Source: CAIOJG01 sp964477455 (lineage in GTDB: Bacteria; Patescibacteriota; Patescibacteriia; Magasanikbacterales; GWA2-37-8). Taken from it: a stretch of 33,327 nucleotides of DNA. The notes under the pieces are model-generated. The model did not search any database and was not told the origin of the DNA. It was given only the letters and a program-made list of their open reading frames with translations. The DNA lies in NCBI GenBank assembly GCA_964477455.1, contig CAYZHG010000095.1:1-33327 (forward strand). The letters run 5' to 3'. This document shows positions 16,202 to 24,615 of this stretch, in pieces (position 1 is the stretch's first letter; each line of letters begins with the position of its first letter). A program made the translations under genes and the position numbers.

Positions 16202-17620
16202 TTATCCGACTGACCCAGTCATTTCCAAAGTCAAAAGACGATTTAATTCTACCGCATATTCCATCGGAAGTTGTTTCACAATTGGACTGGCAAAACCATT
16301 TACAATCAAAGTGGCCGCTTGCTCTTCGGTAAGTCCACGACTCATCAAATAAAATAATTCTTCTTCACCGATTTTCGCCACCGTAGCTTCGTGTGCAATC
16401 GAGACATCTTGTTCTCGGATATCCATCACAGGGTAAGTATCAGAACTAGAATCTTTATCCAACATTAAAGCGTCACAAACAACACGCGTTTTGACATTTT
16501 TGGCACCAGGTACCACTTTGACTAAACCGCGATAAGTCGAACGCCCGCCTTTTTTACTAATTGATTTTGAAATAATAGTAGAGCTAGTGTCCGACGCCAG
16601 ATGAATTACTTTTCCACCAGCATCTTGGTGTTGACCGTGACCAGCAAAAGCCAACGATTGAATTTCGCCGACCGCCCCTGGAGCACACAAAAGAATACTT
16701 GGATATTTCATGGTAACTTTTGAGCCTAAGTTACAATCCAACCAATACATGCGAGCATTTTCATAGGCCGCCGCTCGTTTGGTTACTAAATTGTAAACAT
16801 TGCTCGACCAATTTTGAATAGTGGTATATTGTACACGCGCTCCTTTTTTAACAATAATTTCAACCACAGCGGAATGAAGTGAATCGGAAGAATAAGTCGG
16901 AGCGGTACAACCTTCCACATAGTGCACTGAACTACCTTCATCAGCGATAATTAAGGTACGCTCAAATTGCCCCATGTTTTCACTATTGATTCTAAAATAA
17001 GCTTGCAGTGGCAATTCAATATGCACACCTTTGGGAATATAAATAAAGGAACCACCTGACCACGCGGCCGAATTGAGGGCGGCAAATTTATTATCGGCTG
17101 GTGGTACGATTGTGCCAAAATATTTTTTAAAAAGTTCAGGATGATGTTTTAGAGCATCGTCGGTCGATTCAAAAATTACTCCTTGTTTGGTAAGATTTTC
17201 CGCCAACGAATGGTACACCATTTCTGATTCAAATTGGGCGCCACTGCCGGCCAAAAATTTTCTCTCCGCTTCAGGAATGCCTAATTTTTCAAAAGTATCT
17301 TTAATTTCCACAGGTACGTCTTCCCAGTTACGTTGGACTTTATCTTGAGGACGTACATAATAGTGAATGCTATCAAAATCAATACCGGATAAATCCGACC
17401 CCCACGACGGCATATTTAATTTCAAAAAAGTTTGATAAGATTTTAAACGAAATTCCAACATCCATTTTGGCTCAGATTTTTGAGCTGAAATTTCTCGAAT
17501 GACACTTTCGTTCAAACCTTTTTCAACTGCAAAAAAACTCGTAGTTTTGGTTTTAAAACTCGAAGTGCCGGTTTGGCCGGTTTTGGTTAATAATTTTTTG
17601 GTTTTTTTTGGAACCGCCAT
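16202..17620 (-). CDS. sufB: Fe-S scaffold protein SufB
   Basis: Core scaffold on which SufBC2D builds [Fe-S] clusters. The 472-residue product is full length. Recognisable are PEWML-like EPKWMLEFRLKSYQTF near residues 50-65, WSGGSFIYIPKGVHIELPLQ, HYVEGCTAP, the VVCDAL segment carrying the cysteine equivalent to E. coli Cys405, and IAHEATVAKIGEEELFYLMSRGL with the His-Glu pair equivalent to His433-Glu434. The first 30 residues are a Lys/Thr-rich extension. It lies 11 bases after sufC and 4 before sufD, in the usual C-B-D order of the compact SUF operon. Confidence 0.96.
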   Translation of the reverse strand: MAVPKKTKKLLTKTGQTGTSSFKTKTTSFFAVEKGLNESVIREISAQKSEPKWMLEFRLKSYQTFLKLNMPSWGSDLSGIDFDSIHYYVRPQDKVQRNWEDVPVEIKDTFEKLGIPEAERKFLAGSGAQFESEMVYHSLAENLTKQGVIFESTDDALKHHPELFKKYFGTIVPPADNKFAALNSAAWSGGSFIYIPKGVHIELPLQAYFRINSENMGQFERTLIIADEGSSVHYVEGCTAPTYSSDSLHSAVVEIIVKKGARVQYTTIQNWSSNVYNLVTKRAAAYENARMYWLDCNLGSKVTMKYPSILLCAPGAVGEIQSLAFAGHGQHQDAGGKVIHLASDTSSTIISKSISKKGGRSTYRGLVKVVPGAKNVKTRVVCDALMLDKDSSSDTYPVMDIREQDVSIAHEATVAKIGEEELFYLMSRGLTEEQAATLIVNGFASPIVKQLPMEYAVELNRLLTLEMTGSVG

Positions 17621-17631
17621 ATTTAAGTCGT

Positions 17632-18399
17632 CTAACCTTTAATCAGCGCTTCATAACCACCCTGTTCAATTTTTTTGACAATTTCTTTACCACCTTGTGC
17701 CACTATTTTACCTTTGGACATCACGTGAATTTTATCAGGTGTAATAAAATCTAAAATTTTTGGATTATGACTTACCAAGACCAAAGCCATCCCCTGTTTT
17801 TTTTGAATTGCTACCAATTCGGTCGCCACAATTTTCAAAGCATCAATATCCAAACCTGAATCAATTTCATCTAAAAATGCAATCGCTGGATTTAATAGAG
17901 CCATTTGTAAAATTTCTGATTTCTTTTTTTCTCCACCAGAAAATCCTTCATTGATGAAACGAGAAATAAAATTGGCATCTAATTTTAATTTTTCCATTTC
18001 GGTACGCATCTGATTGGCAAATGGACCTGGACCAATTGGAACGGATTTGGCGTCACGAGCCGTCGCGACAGAATTGTGTGCTAAACGTAAAAAATTACCG
18101 AGAGTTACTCCAGACACCGATTGCGGATGTTGAAAGCCCAAAAAAAGACCAGCCTGTGCTCGCTCCGATACGGACATTTTCAAAAGATCATTTTTGTTGA
18201 TGGCGACAGAGCCACCAGACACCAAGTATTTTGGGTGCCCCATTAGCACCGATAAAAGCGTACTTTTGCCAGAACCGTTTTGACCCATGATGATATGAGT
18301 TTCACCCGAATTTATCTCCAAAGAAACACCATTTAAAATTTTAATAGTGCCGATAGAAGCGCGAAGGTTTTTGATTTTTAACGATGTTTTATTTGTCAT
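17632..18399 (-). CDS. sufC: Fe-S assembly ATPase SufC
   Basis: ABC-type ATPase that drives SufB-SufD rearrangement during cluster assembly. The 255-residue product has Walker A GQNGSGKST, the Q-loop FLGFQHPQSVSGVTL, the signature FSGGEKKKSEILQM and Walker B IAFLDEIDSGLDID, followed by the switch histidine in VLVSHNPKI. All are intact. I chose the ATG at 18399, where family homology begins (TSLKIKNLRASIG), because the frame's earlier ATG at 18450 coincides with the -35 of the promoter. It is the first gene of the suf operon, and the 5' UTR would be about 16 bases. Confidence 0.96.
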   Translation of the reverse strand: MTNKTSLKIKNLRASIGTIKILNGVSLEINSGETHIIMGQNGSGKSTLLSVLMGHPKYLVSGGSVAINKNDLLKMSVSERAQAGLFLGFQHPQSVSGVTLGNFLRLAHNSVATARDAKSVPIGPGPFANQMRTEMEKLKLDANFISRFINEGFSGGEKKKSEILQMALLNPAIAFLDEIDSGLDIDALKIVATELVAIQKKQGMALVLVSHNPKILDFITPDKIHVMSKGKIVAQGGKEIVKKIEQGGYEALIKG

Positions 18400-18421
18400 G
18401 TTGTTATTGTTTACATCACGT

Positions 18422-18450
18422 ATTCTATATAAAAAACAGCCCAACGTCAA
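18422..18450 (-). promoter_or_regulatory. suf operon promoter
   Basis: Minus-strand TTGACG (18450-18445), 17-base spacer, TAGAAT (18427-18422), with the expected start near 18415. I saw no obvious Fe-S regulator site (IscR/SufR dyad). Confidence 0.75.
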
Positions 18451-18509
18451 TGGTTAAGGAGGATAAATCATACTTATTTAGTATAATAAGACAATAATTA
18501 AATTAATAA

Positions 18510-18537
18510 AAAAATACCGCAATTAAGCGGTATTTTT
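18510..18537 (-). terminator. tRNA-Ser terminator
   Basis: Arms 18510-18520 and 18527-18537 form an 11-bp stem (AAAAATACCGC) with an AATTAA loop. The minus strand continues TTT-ATTAATT, placing it downstream of the tRNA-Ser gene. Confidence 0.75.
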
Positions 18538-18574
18538 GGAATATGAACAATTTGTCCATATAAGCGTGACCCAG

Positions 18575-18659
18575 CGGAGAGGGTGGGAGTCGAACCCACG
18601 GTACCTTGCGGTACACAACTTTAGCAAAGTTGCACGATCGGCCACTCTGACACCTCTCC
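18575..18659 (-). tRNA. tRNA-Ser (anticodon GCU)
   Basis: On the minus strand the 7-bp acceptor stem GGAGAGG/CCTCTCC (18659-18653 with 18582-18576) encloses a D arm (CAGAGTGGCCGATCG), an anticodon arm CAACTTTGCTAAAGTTG with anticodon GCT, the long class II variable arm GTACCGCAAGGTAC expected for serine, and a T arm GTGGGTTCGACTCCCAC. The discriminator base is G. The CCA end is not encoded and must be added afterwards. Confidence 0.96.
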
Positions 18660-18674
18660 AAGGTTTAAAAATTG

Positions 18675-18683
18675 TGATATAAT
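18675..18683 (+). promoter_or_regulatory. Extended -10 promoter of the membrane protein gene
   Basis: TGATATAAT is an exact extended -10 (TGnTATAAT). No good -35 lies 17 bases upstream. The expected start near 18690 gives a 30-base leader to the ATG at 18720. Confidence 0.55.
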
Positions 18684-18719
18684 TGTAGCATAAAATACGA
18701 ATTAGTCAATCGTTTGCTT

Positions 18720-20297
18720 ATGAGAAAAATTATCTTTTATTTACTTTTACTTTTAAACTTTTTGCTACCGCTAGCGATAACTTCCAATACCTTTGACGCA
18801 GACTTGGGATGGCACTTGCGTTTTGGTCAAGAGCTTCACAATAATACCTTCCCTTATCTCGATACCTACACTTACTCCAAATTTGGCTTTCCTTGGACCA
18901 ATCATGAATGGGGTGGCGATTGGTTACTTTGGTTAATTTATTCAAAACTAGGCTATTGGTGGTTAAATTTGTTGATGGCTACGGCAATCATTACATCATT
19001 TTTGATAATCGGAAAAACTTTTTATAAAAAAATAAACTCTACTTTTTTAATTACCGCTCTGGTGTGTCAGTGGTCAATCACTCATATTTTTGTGACCCGT
19101 CTTGCAATGTTCACCCCGCTGTTTACTGCCCTCACTTTCTATCTAGTAGAAAAATCAAAGATAAACCGACACTGGTTATATGTCATACCACCAATGTTTT
19201 GGTTGTGGTCTGTTTTACACGGCAGTTGGATTTTGGGCTTTATTATTTTAAATATATATTTGGCTACCGCCTTACTAATCCAAATCATCCCTAAAAAATA
19301 CTCCGGCTACATAAATGAAACAAGACTAGCAACCGATTTGATCTATAAACTATTGCTAATTCAATTAACATCAGCCATATTAATCACCATCAATCCATAT
19401 GACATAAAAATCTGGCAAGAAATTATTGAATATTTTGGTCAAAATTATTACAAAATGCATGTTAACGAATGGGTGCCCAGCTATGTATTCCCTATTTTTT
19501 GGAAAATTTTAATTATTCAAACGATTGCGTTAATATTTGTAATTTACGGTTTTATTAAGAAAAAACTTGGTTTCACCCATTTAATAATATTTTTGACTTT
19601 TTTTTATGCCGCCATAGCTTATAAACGACAGGCAATTTTTATGGGATTATTGTCGGCTGTCGTATTAGCTACCGTGATTGAATTAGCACAGATAGAAATG
19701 ACCAAAATAAAAATTTTAAATGATAATTTTGTCAATAAAAGTTTTTTATTTTTTTCAACCACCGCCTTGATATTGTTATCATTTTATTATTTTATAAATA
19801 TTCACTTTACACATGACGTTTGGTCCGATAAATATTTAATTGAAAAAAATAATTTTCCATTCGAAGCGATAAACTGGCTAAAAGCTAATGATACGCAACC
19901 TACTAAAATTTTTAATGCTTTTGACTATGGCGGATATCTAAATTGGACCGTACCAAACGCTTTAATATATTTTGATGGACGCGGTACTGCTACCTGGATG
20001 TATAATAAAAACAAAACGATGTTAGAACATCAATTTGAAATTTTATATGATAAAAATGGCTTAAATGAAATTGAACGTGATCAAGCAAATTACATTTTTT
20101 TACGTCGAACGAATTATATTCCCATGGCCAAACCAGATACTATAAATAACTGGGTGTTTGGAAAAGATTTAATTTTAACTAATTTTCTAAAGCAAACTCA
20201 ATTAGAGAAAGATCTGATCTCTTCCAATAACTGGGAAAAAATATATTCTGATCGACAAATAAATATTTGGAAAAATCTCAATCACGAGCCAAAGTAA
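18720..20297 (+). CDS. Multi-pass membrane protein, GT-C glycosyltransferase-like
   Basis: A 525-residue membrane protein with about ten hydrophobic helices from residue 4 to 360, starting MRKIIFYLLLLLNFLLPLA. The first outer loop carries FDADLGWHLRFGQEL and WTNHEWGGDWL, and the acidic motif DADLGWH resembles the loop of GT-C fold (lipid-linked sugar) transferases. After the last helix a soluble tail of about 150 residues contains FNAFDYGGYLNWTVPN and YFDGRG, a feature I associate with uncharacterised CPR envelope enzymes. A role in glycosylating surface proteins or lipids is inference. I prefer the ATG at 18720 to the TTG two codons earlier. The 3' end overlaps comF by 20 bases in the opposite direction. 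Its Leu/Ile/Phe-rich codons match the AT-rich background. Confidence 0.7.
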   Translation: MRKIIFYLLLLLNFLLPLAITSNTFDADLGWHLRFGQELHNNTFPYLDTYTYSKFGFPWTNHEWGGDWLLWLIYSKLGYWWLNLLMATAIITSFLIIGKTFYKKINSTFLITALVCQWSITHIFVTRLAMFTPLFTALTFYLVEKSKINRHWLYVIPPMFWLWSVLHGSWILGFIILNIYLATALLIQIIPKKYSGYINETRLATDLIYKLLLIQLTSAILITINPYDIKIWQEIIEYFGQNYYKMHVNEWVPSYVFPIFWKILIIQTIALIFVIYGFIKKKLGFTHLIIFLTFFYAAIAYKRQAIFMGLLSAVVLATVIELAQIEMTKIKILNDNFVNKSFLFFSTTALILLSFYYFINIHFTHDVWSDKYLIEKNNFPFEAINWLKANDTQPTKIFNAFDYGGYLNWTVPNALIYFDGRGTATWMYNKNKTMLEHQFEILYDKNGLNEIERDQANYIFLRRTNYIPMAKPDTINNWVFGKDLILTNFLKQTQLEKDLISSNNWEKIYSDRQINIWKNLNHEPK

Positions 20298-21003
20298 GGG
20301 CAAATATTTTTTGCGCCCCAGTTTTTTTTAATACTCGTGCACATTCTTGTGTCGTGGCACCACTGGTATATACATCATCAATTAACAAAATATTTCTTGG
20401 GATTGGCTTATTGCCTGACCAATCAAATACATCTTTCAAATTATTAAATCGATCAATTCTATTTAATTTTGCTTGTTGAGTAGTATATTTTTTTCGAACC
20501 AGACTTTTATTATCAAAATCTACTTTTTTTAAAGTACTAATTTTTTGATAAATTAATTTTGCAATCAAATCGGATTGATTAAAACCGCGCTCTCGCTCTC
20601 TACGATTATGAAGCGGAACAGGTATAATAGTAAAAAAAGTCATGTCAATATTCATTCTACTAATAATATCCAACAAATTAATATCAATAATTTTTTCCCA
20701 TACTTCAATAATATCAAAAGCAAAATTATATTTATATTGTTTAATGAGTTTAGCAATAATCAAATTATCATTATAATTTAAAAAAGCCGCGACACCATTT
20801 AATGGCGACACGGCTTTACATTTATAGCAGGGATTTCCGTTTGTATTTTGAACATGACAAACCGGACAACAAAATATTCCAATACATACATTTTTTTTGA
20901 TACAGTTTTCACACCACCAACTTCCTTCTATTTTACATTCTATACAGAAAATTGGGAATAAACAATCTTTGCATTCACGCAATAAATTGCTCCACAAATT
21001 CAT
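20278..21003 (-). CDS. comFC: ComF-family phosphoribosyltransferase-like protein
   Basis: ComF proteins support uptake or processing of transforming DNA. The 241-residue product has an N-terminal zinc-ribbon-type module with paired cysteines (CIECKIEGSWWCENC, CCPVCHVQNTNGNPCYKC, residues about 13-62). Its C-terminal PRTase fold includes PVPLHNRRERERGFNQSDLIA and the PRPP-binding loop ILLIDDVYTSGATTQECARVL. It begins four bases before the neighbouring gene's stop region and is the last gene of the secretion-type operon. Its 3' end overlaps the convergent membrane protein gene. Whether it acts in DNA uptake here is inferred from family and context. No SD. Confidence 0.93.
   Translation of the reverse strand: MNLWSNLLRECKDCLFPIFCIECKIEGSWWCENCIKKNVCIGIFCCPVCHVQNTNGNPCYKCKAVSPLNGVAAFLNYNDNLIIAKLIKQYKYNFAFDIIEVWEKIIDINLLDIISRMNIDMTFFTIIPVPLHNRRERERGFNQSDLIAKLIYQKISTLKKVDFDNKSLVRKKYTTQQAKLNRIDRFNNLKDVFDWSGNKPIPRNILLIDDVYTSGATTQECARVLKKTGAQKIFALTLARD
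20298..20329 (+). terminator. Terminator of the membrane protein gene, inside comF
   Basis: GGGCAAA (20298-20304) pairs with TTTGCGCCC (20310-20318) with one bulged G, followed by CAG and a run of eight T. It begins immediately after the plus-strand stop and lies within the 3' coding end of comF on the other strand. Confidence 0.5.
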
Positions 21004-21006
21004 AAA

Positions 21007-21609
21007 TTATTTTGCCCATTCAAATTTATCTACCAACCAACTTCCGTTTTCATTTATCAAATACACTTTTGCTTGTTGATCGCGATTACTTACTAAATTA
21101 TTTTTTTCTTCCGTAATTTTTACTTGCAAGTCTACGACTGCGGCCGTATCACTCCATTGTGACAACTTGGAACTATATGCCTTGGTAATTGTTGAAGAAA
21201 AAGGCGCTACAACATTGGAAGCAGGTTTTGTCGATGGCAATTTTGTGCTCAATTGTGACCAATAAGATTTTGAAACTAGGGTTTGTACATCACGAATATT
21301 TTGATATTGGCTTTCGGATGAATATGAATTAAATCTTTCGAAGAATATTTTTGCGATTTGCTCGGCCGCATTTTTTTGTGTTTCTTCTGAAGACATCGGT
21401 TCAACTTTTATATTATTTGAAACGTTTGTTACTACTATTGGAGCAACAACCGATAATTCATTGCCAGACGGCAAATTTTTTGTGGTGTTTGGTTGATTGT
21501 TTGTAGATACTGTTTTTTTAGAGCGAACCAATAAAAAAACACTAATACCCAAAATTGCCAATACAATCAAGCTGACAATGATAAAAATTCTGGCGCGTAA
21601 TGAAAGCAT
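21007..21609 (-). CDS. Membrane-anchored small protein of the secretion operon
   Basis: I do not recognise the family. The 200-residue product has a short cytoplasmic N terminus (MLSLRARIF), one membrane helix at about residues 9-29 (IIVSLIVLAILGISVFLLV), a Thr/Asn/Pro-rich linker to about 75, and an extracellular domain of about 120 residues (EETQKNAAEQIAKIFFERFN through NENGSWLVDKFEWAK). The ending, with a hydrophobic strand and GSWLVDKFEW, is reminiscent of NTF2-like/VirB8-like domains. A VirB8-type role in the channel is a guess. It sits between virB4 (14 bases) and comF (3 bases) and is surely cotranscribed. A lipoprotein signal is absent. Confidence 0.6.
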   Translation of the reverse strand: MLSLRARIFIIVSLIVLAILGISVFLLVRSKKTVSTNNQPNTTKNLPSGNELSVVAPIVVTNVSNNIKVEPMSSEETQKNAAEQIAKIFFERFNSYSSESQYQNIRDVQTLVSKSYWSQLSTKLPSTKPASNVVAPFSSTITKAYSSKLSQWSDTAAVVDLQVKITEEKNNLVSNRDQQAKVYLINENGSWLVDKFEWAK

Positions 21610-21623
21610 AAAATAAATATTAA

Positions 21624-23492
21624 TTATTTTGTTTGATTTTCAAATTCTTGTTTAGCTCGCTCGATCTCAAGCAATTGCTGTGGATTGGTTGTTACCAATT
21701 GATCTTCGGTATATGACGCTACCACTTTAATCGCGGCATGTTTTAAACCAGCAAAAAATATTCCTTCACCTGGTCCACTTTCTAGAAGTAAATATTTTTC
21801 ACTATCGGTCAACATGAAAACTTTTTGCACATTGTCTACAGCGGCCGGCGACTGACGCAAAAGTAATTGCAAAGCAGAATTGGTAACTATTGCTTGACCA
21901 TACTGCGAACGCAAGAAATCATTTACATCTTGTGTGATGGTAGTCACTCCTAAATAATATTTACGACAGCGCTTGACCAAAGCAAAGATAAAACGTGCAC
22001 TATCTTCGTTTTGCATAAGCCACCACGCCTCATCAATAATTAGAATACGTTTTTTTCGTTCACTACGTACTACATTCCAAATATAATTGATAATGGCATA
22101 AATTGCCAACGGTCGTAATTCGTCCTCCAAATCACGAACACTATATACCACCAGTTGATTTTTCATTTCAACATTGGTTGGTGAATTGAACAAACCACTA
22201 AAAGTACCTTCGGTATATTTTTGTAATTTTAAAACTAATTCACTAGAGCCTTCCATCCCTTCCAACACTTCTTGCAAATCCTGCATGATTGGTGGTTGTA
22301 CCGTATTGAGATCGGCATCCGGAGTGATATCTTTCTTGGCATAAGTTTCGATCAAGGCTCTATCAATAATCGAATCTTGTTCGGTCGTAATACCGCCAAG
22401 CATAATACGCAATAATCCTTTTACCGTAATAACCGCACTGCGAATAATATCGTCCACCGGCACTTCTTGGCTCATCGGACGTGGTAAATCAAATGGATTC
22501 ACCTTACTTTCGGAAGATAAAGAAATGTTAATATAGGTACCACCCACCGCATCGGATAAATGTTTGTATTCCATTTCCGGATCAATAACTATTACATCGA
22601 CACCCATCATCAACGAACGTAAAATTTCTAATTTGATAGCATAACTTTTTCCCGCACCAGAAGTGGCAAATACTACCATATTGGCATTTTGCATGGAGAA
22701 ACGATCAAACAAAATCAAACTATTGTTGTGGCGATTGATACCATACAAAATACCATTGTCAGAAGTAAGTTCAGCAGAAATAAATGGAAACGAAGCGGCA
22801 ATGGGTGAAGAATTCATGTTGTAAGCAATCATCAATTCGTCATTACACAATGGCATCGTCGAATTAAAACCTTGCTCCGCTTGATACAAAACTTTACGAG
22901 TTAAAATTAATTTACTACCAAAAATACTTTCTATATCTTCAGAAAGTTGGTCTAATTTTTCTTTACTTTTTGTATAAACGGTGACATAAAATGCAAATTG
23001 AAAAAAATGTTCAGTACCTTGAGTGAGATTGTCGCGTAATTCTTCTACATCACGTAAGGCTGTTTCGCGAATCGGATCGCGCGGCGAACCTTTTTCCGCA
23101 TCTGCATTGATTTGTGCTTCCAAAGCACCTACTTTATTTTTTAATTGTTTTAAAATTATCGCGGCCTTAATTGGATAAAAAAACATCGAAATATCCATGT
23201 TGATGGACAAATTTATAACCGGCGAACTCCAACCGATGGAAATATAGCGCGGATAATTCATGATAAAAATTGTACGCGCAAAAGTAGTACCCAATTGAAT
23301 GAAGCTAGATTCCACATTCAAAGAAGCAGGAGCAATAATATCTTTTAAAGATACCACGCCTTCTCGATAGATTCGCTCTTCTTCCAGAGTAACCGCTTCC
23401 GCCGCGGCTTGCTTGCCAAGTTTTTCTTCTTCCTTTCCAAGCAACGAAGTACTAGGTGCTTTTGTTTGTCCAAATTGTGGTTTAAAAGCCAT
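21624..23492 (-). CDS. virB4: VirB4/TraC-type secretion ATPase, C-terminal part
   Basis: Energises type IV secretion/conjugation-like machines. The 622-residue product has a non-ATPase first part (residues 50-260, with FFQFAFYVTVYTKSKEKLDQL), then the P-loop ATSGAGKSY (276-284), IVIDPEMEY (about 301-309), Walker B ILIIDEAWWLM (483-493) and the sensor segment VTTITQDVNDF (516-526). The P-loop fits the [AG]x4GK[ST] pattern, with Ala in place of the usual first Gly. The N-terminal domain of ordinary VirB4 is encoded by the preceding gene, one base upstream, so the pair is a split VirB4. Not a pseudogene: both frames are clean and start at ATG. Confidence 0.92.
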   Translation of the reverse strand: MAFKPQFGQTKAPSTSLLGKEEEKLGKQAAAEAVTLEEERIYREGVVSLKDIIAPASLNVESSFIQLGTTFARTIFIMNYPRYISIGWSSPVINLSINMDISMFFYPIKAAIILKQLKNKVGALEAQINADAEKGSPRDPIRETALRDVEELRDNLTQGTEHFFQFAFYVTVYTKSKEKLDQLSEDIESIFGSKLILTRKVLYQAEQGFNSTMPLCNDELMIAYNMNSSPIAASFPFISAELTSDNGILYGINRHNNSLILFDRFSMQNANMVVFATSGAGKSYAIKLEILRSLMMGVDVIVIDPEMEYKHLSDAVGGTYINISLSSESKVNPFDLPRPMSQEVPVDDIIRSAVITVKGLLRIMLGGITTEQDSIIDRALIETYAKKDITPDADLNTVQPPIMQDLQEVLEGMEGSSELVLKLQKYTEGTFSGLFNSPTNVEMKNQLVVYSVRDLEDELRPLAIYAIINYIWNVVRSERKKRILIIDEAWWLMQNEDSARFIFALVKRCRKYYLGVTTITQDVNDFLRSQYGQAIVTNSALQLLLRQSPAAVDNVQKVFMLTDSEKYLLLESGPGEGIFFAGLKHAAIKVVASYTEDQLVTTNPQQLLEIERAKQEFENQTK

Positions 23493-23493
23493 A

Positions 23494-24174
23494 TTATTCT
23501 AATTTCATTTCGTTAAGTGGAGTCAAACGCTCTGTTAGCGCTATATCTGGATTGTAGGTCGAATACAATACCTCAACCAAAGATTGGGTATCCAAACGCA
23601 CAACTTCCAACCCAATACTGCGTAAACCGGACTCTACCTGACGCACTCTTTGATCCAAATCATATTTACGTTTGGCAAAGCGTTCCGCTTTTAATTTTAC
23701 CGTGCCAATTGGATTCAAAACTTCACTAAATCGTGACCAAAAACTTTTTTGTTTATTTGATAATGGATCGTACGGAACCACCACATAAAAATTTTTACTC
23801 ATAATCTCCCCCATTTCGACAAGCTCGGTAACGAATGAACGATAATCTGCAATTTGAGCGCGCAACAATTCATTGGTCTGTTCACGTTCACGCTTTATCA
23901 AATCTTGCAAATATGGTTCAATATATAATTCACGTGATTGTATAACCACTTGCAAAGGATGATCTAAAGAATTTAAAAAACTAACGTAAGCGGAAATTGT
24001 TGCATTTTGTTCGTCTTCGTTTTTTAAAGCAAAATTAATACTAGAAACCATTAAAATAGAACGCAAAGTACCATCCTTCATCACCAAAGTATCTTGCTTG
24101 ATTTCCGAAACGTTTATAAAACGTTGAGCGGCAGGAAAAGTAGATTTTTTTGCGGCAGCTTTTTTATTTCGCAT
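23494..24174 (-). CDS. VirB4 N-terminal domain protein (split TraC-like)
   Basis: A 226-residue protein matching in order and content the N-terminal domain of VirB4/TraC: FPAAQRFINVSEIKQDTLVMKDG, then SILMVSSINFALKNEDEQ, SFLNSLDHPLQVVIQSRELYIEPYL, a charged helix LIKREREQTNELLRAQI and NFYVVVPYDPL. It has no P-loop. The stop is followed one base later by the start of the ATPase half, so the two are coupled and likely form one complex. PrgI directly upstream and VirB4 downstream is the usual arrangement for PrgI-type systems. The start MRNKKAAAKK has no SD. Confidence 0.8.
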   Translation of the reverse strand: MRNKKAAAKKSTFPAAQRFINVSEIKQDTLVMKDGTLRSILMVSSINFALKNEDEQNATISAYVSFLNSLDHPLQVVIQSRELYIEPYLQDLIKREREQTNELLRAQIADYRSFVTELVEMGEIMSKNFYVVVPYDPLSNKQKSFWSRFSEVLNPIGTVKLKAERFAKRKYDLDQRVRQVESGLRSIGLEVVRLDTQSLVEVLYSTYNPDIALTERLTPLNEMKLE

Positions 24175-24183
24175 ATAAATATT

Positions 24184-24612
24184 TTATTCACCTGGTTTGT
24201 AATAACCGCCAGTATTTACCGCCAATGACAAATCGCGAATTCGACTATATGACAACCTAGGTATTTCTGCGACTTTTTCCATTACTTCGACTATTTCACC
24301 TTTGCGTAGTTCTTCGAGTTCATCTTTGGTATCACTCTTATACCAAATTCGTCGACTAGGGCGACGTACCGTTTGAATTAAATTCAAAATAAAATAATGA
24401 AAAGACTGTCCGTTTATTTTTACAAAAGCTAAAATCAAAGCAAAACCACCGATAGTTGCTAACATAAAAATAAATAAAGCAAAATCCGCCAACTTAAAAG
24501 CCACAAACAAAATCAATCCCGCAATTAATAAAATTACAAACTGACGAGACGTTACTGGCCCGAAAATTTTGTCTTCAACATCGATAAATTGTGGCACGAC
24601 GAACTGATCCAT
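24184..24612 (-). CDS. PrgI-family (VirB3-like) membrane protein
   Basis: Small inner-membrane component of type IV secretion machines, comparable to VirB3. The 142-residue product begins MDQFVVPQFIDVEDKIFGPVT, a PrgI hallmark, followed by two membrane helices at about residues 25-65 (QFVILLIAGLILFVAFKLA and FALFIFMLATIGGFALILAF). Next come a conserved FHYFILNLIQTVRRPSRRIWYK segment and a soluble tail. It directly precedes the split virB4 (9 bases). Sequence and context agree. Confidence 0.9.
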   Translation of the reverse strand: MDQFVVPQFIDVEDKIFGPVTSRQFVILLIAGLILFVAFKLADFALFIFMLATIGGFALILAFVKINGQSFHYFILNLIQTVRRPSRRIWYKSDTKDELEELRKGEIVEVMEKVAEIPRLSYSRIRDLSLAVNTGGYYKPGE

Positions 24613-24615
24613 ATA

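Noticed and set aside
18455..18461. AAGGAGG on the plus strand, an ideal SD sequence
   Set aside because: No start codon or open frame follows at a suitable distance. It is upstream of, and antisense to, the suf promoter region.
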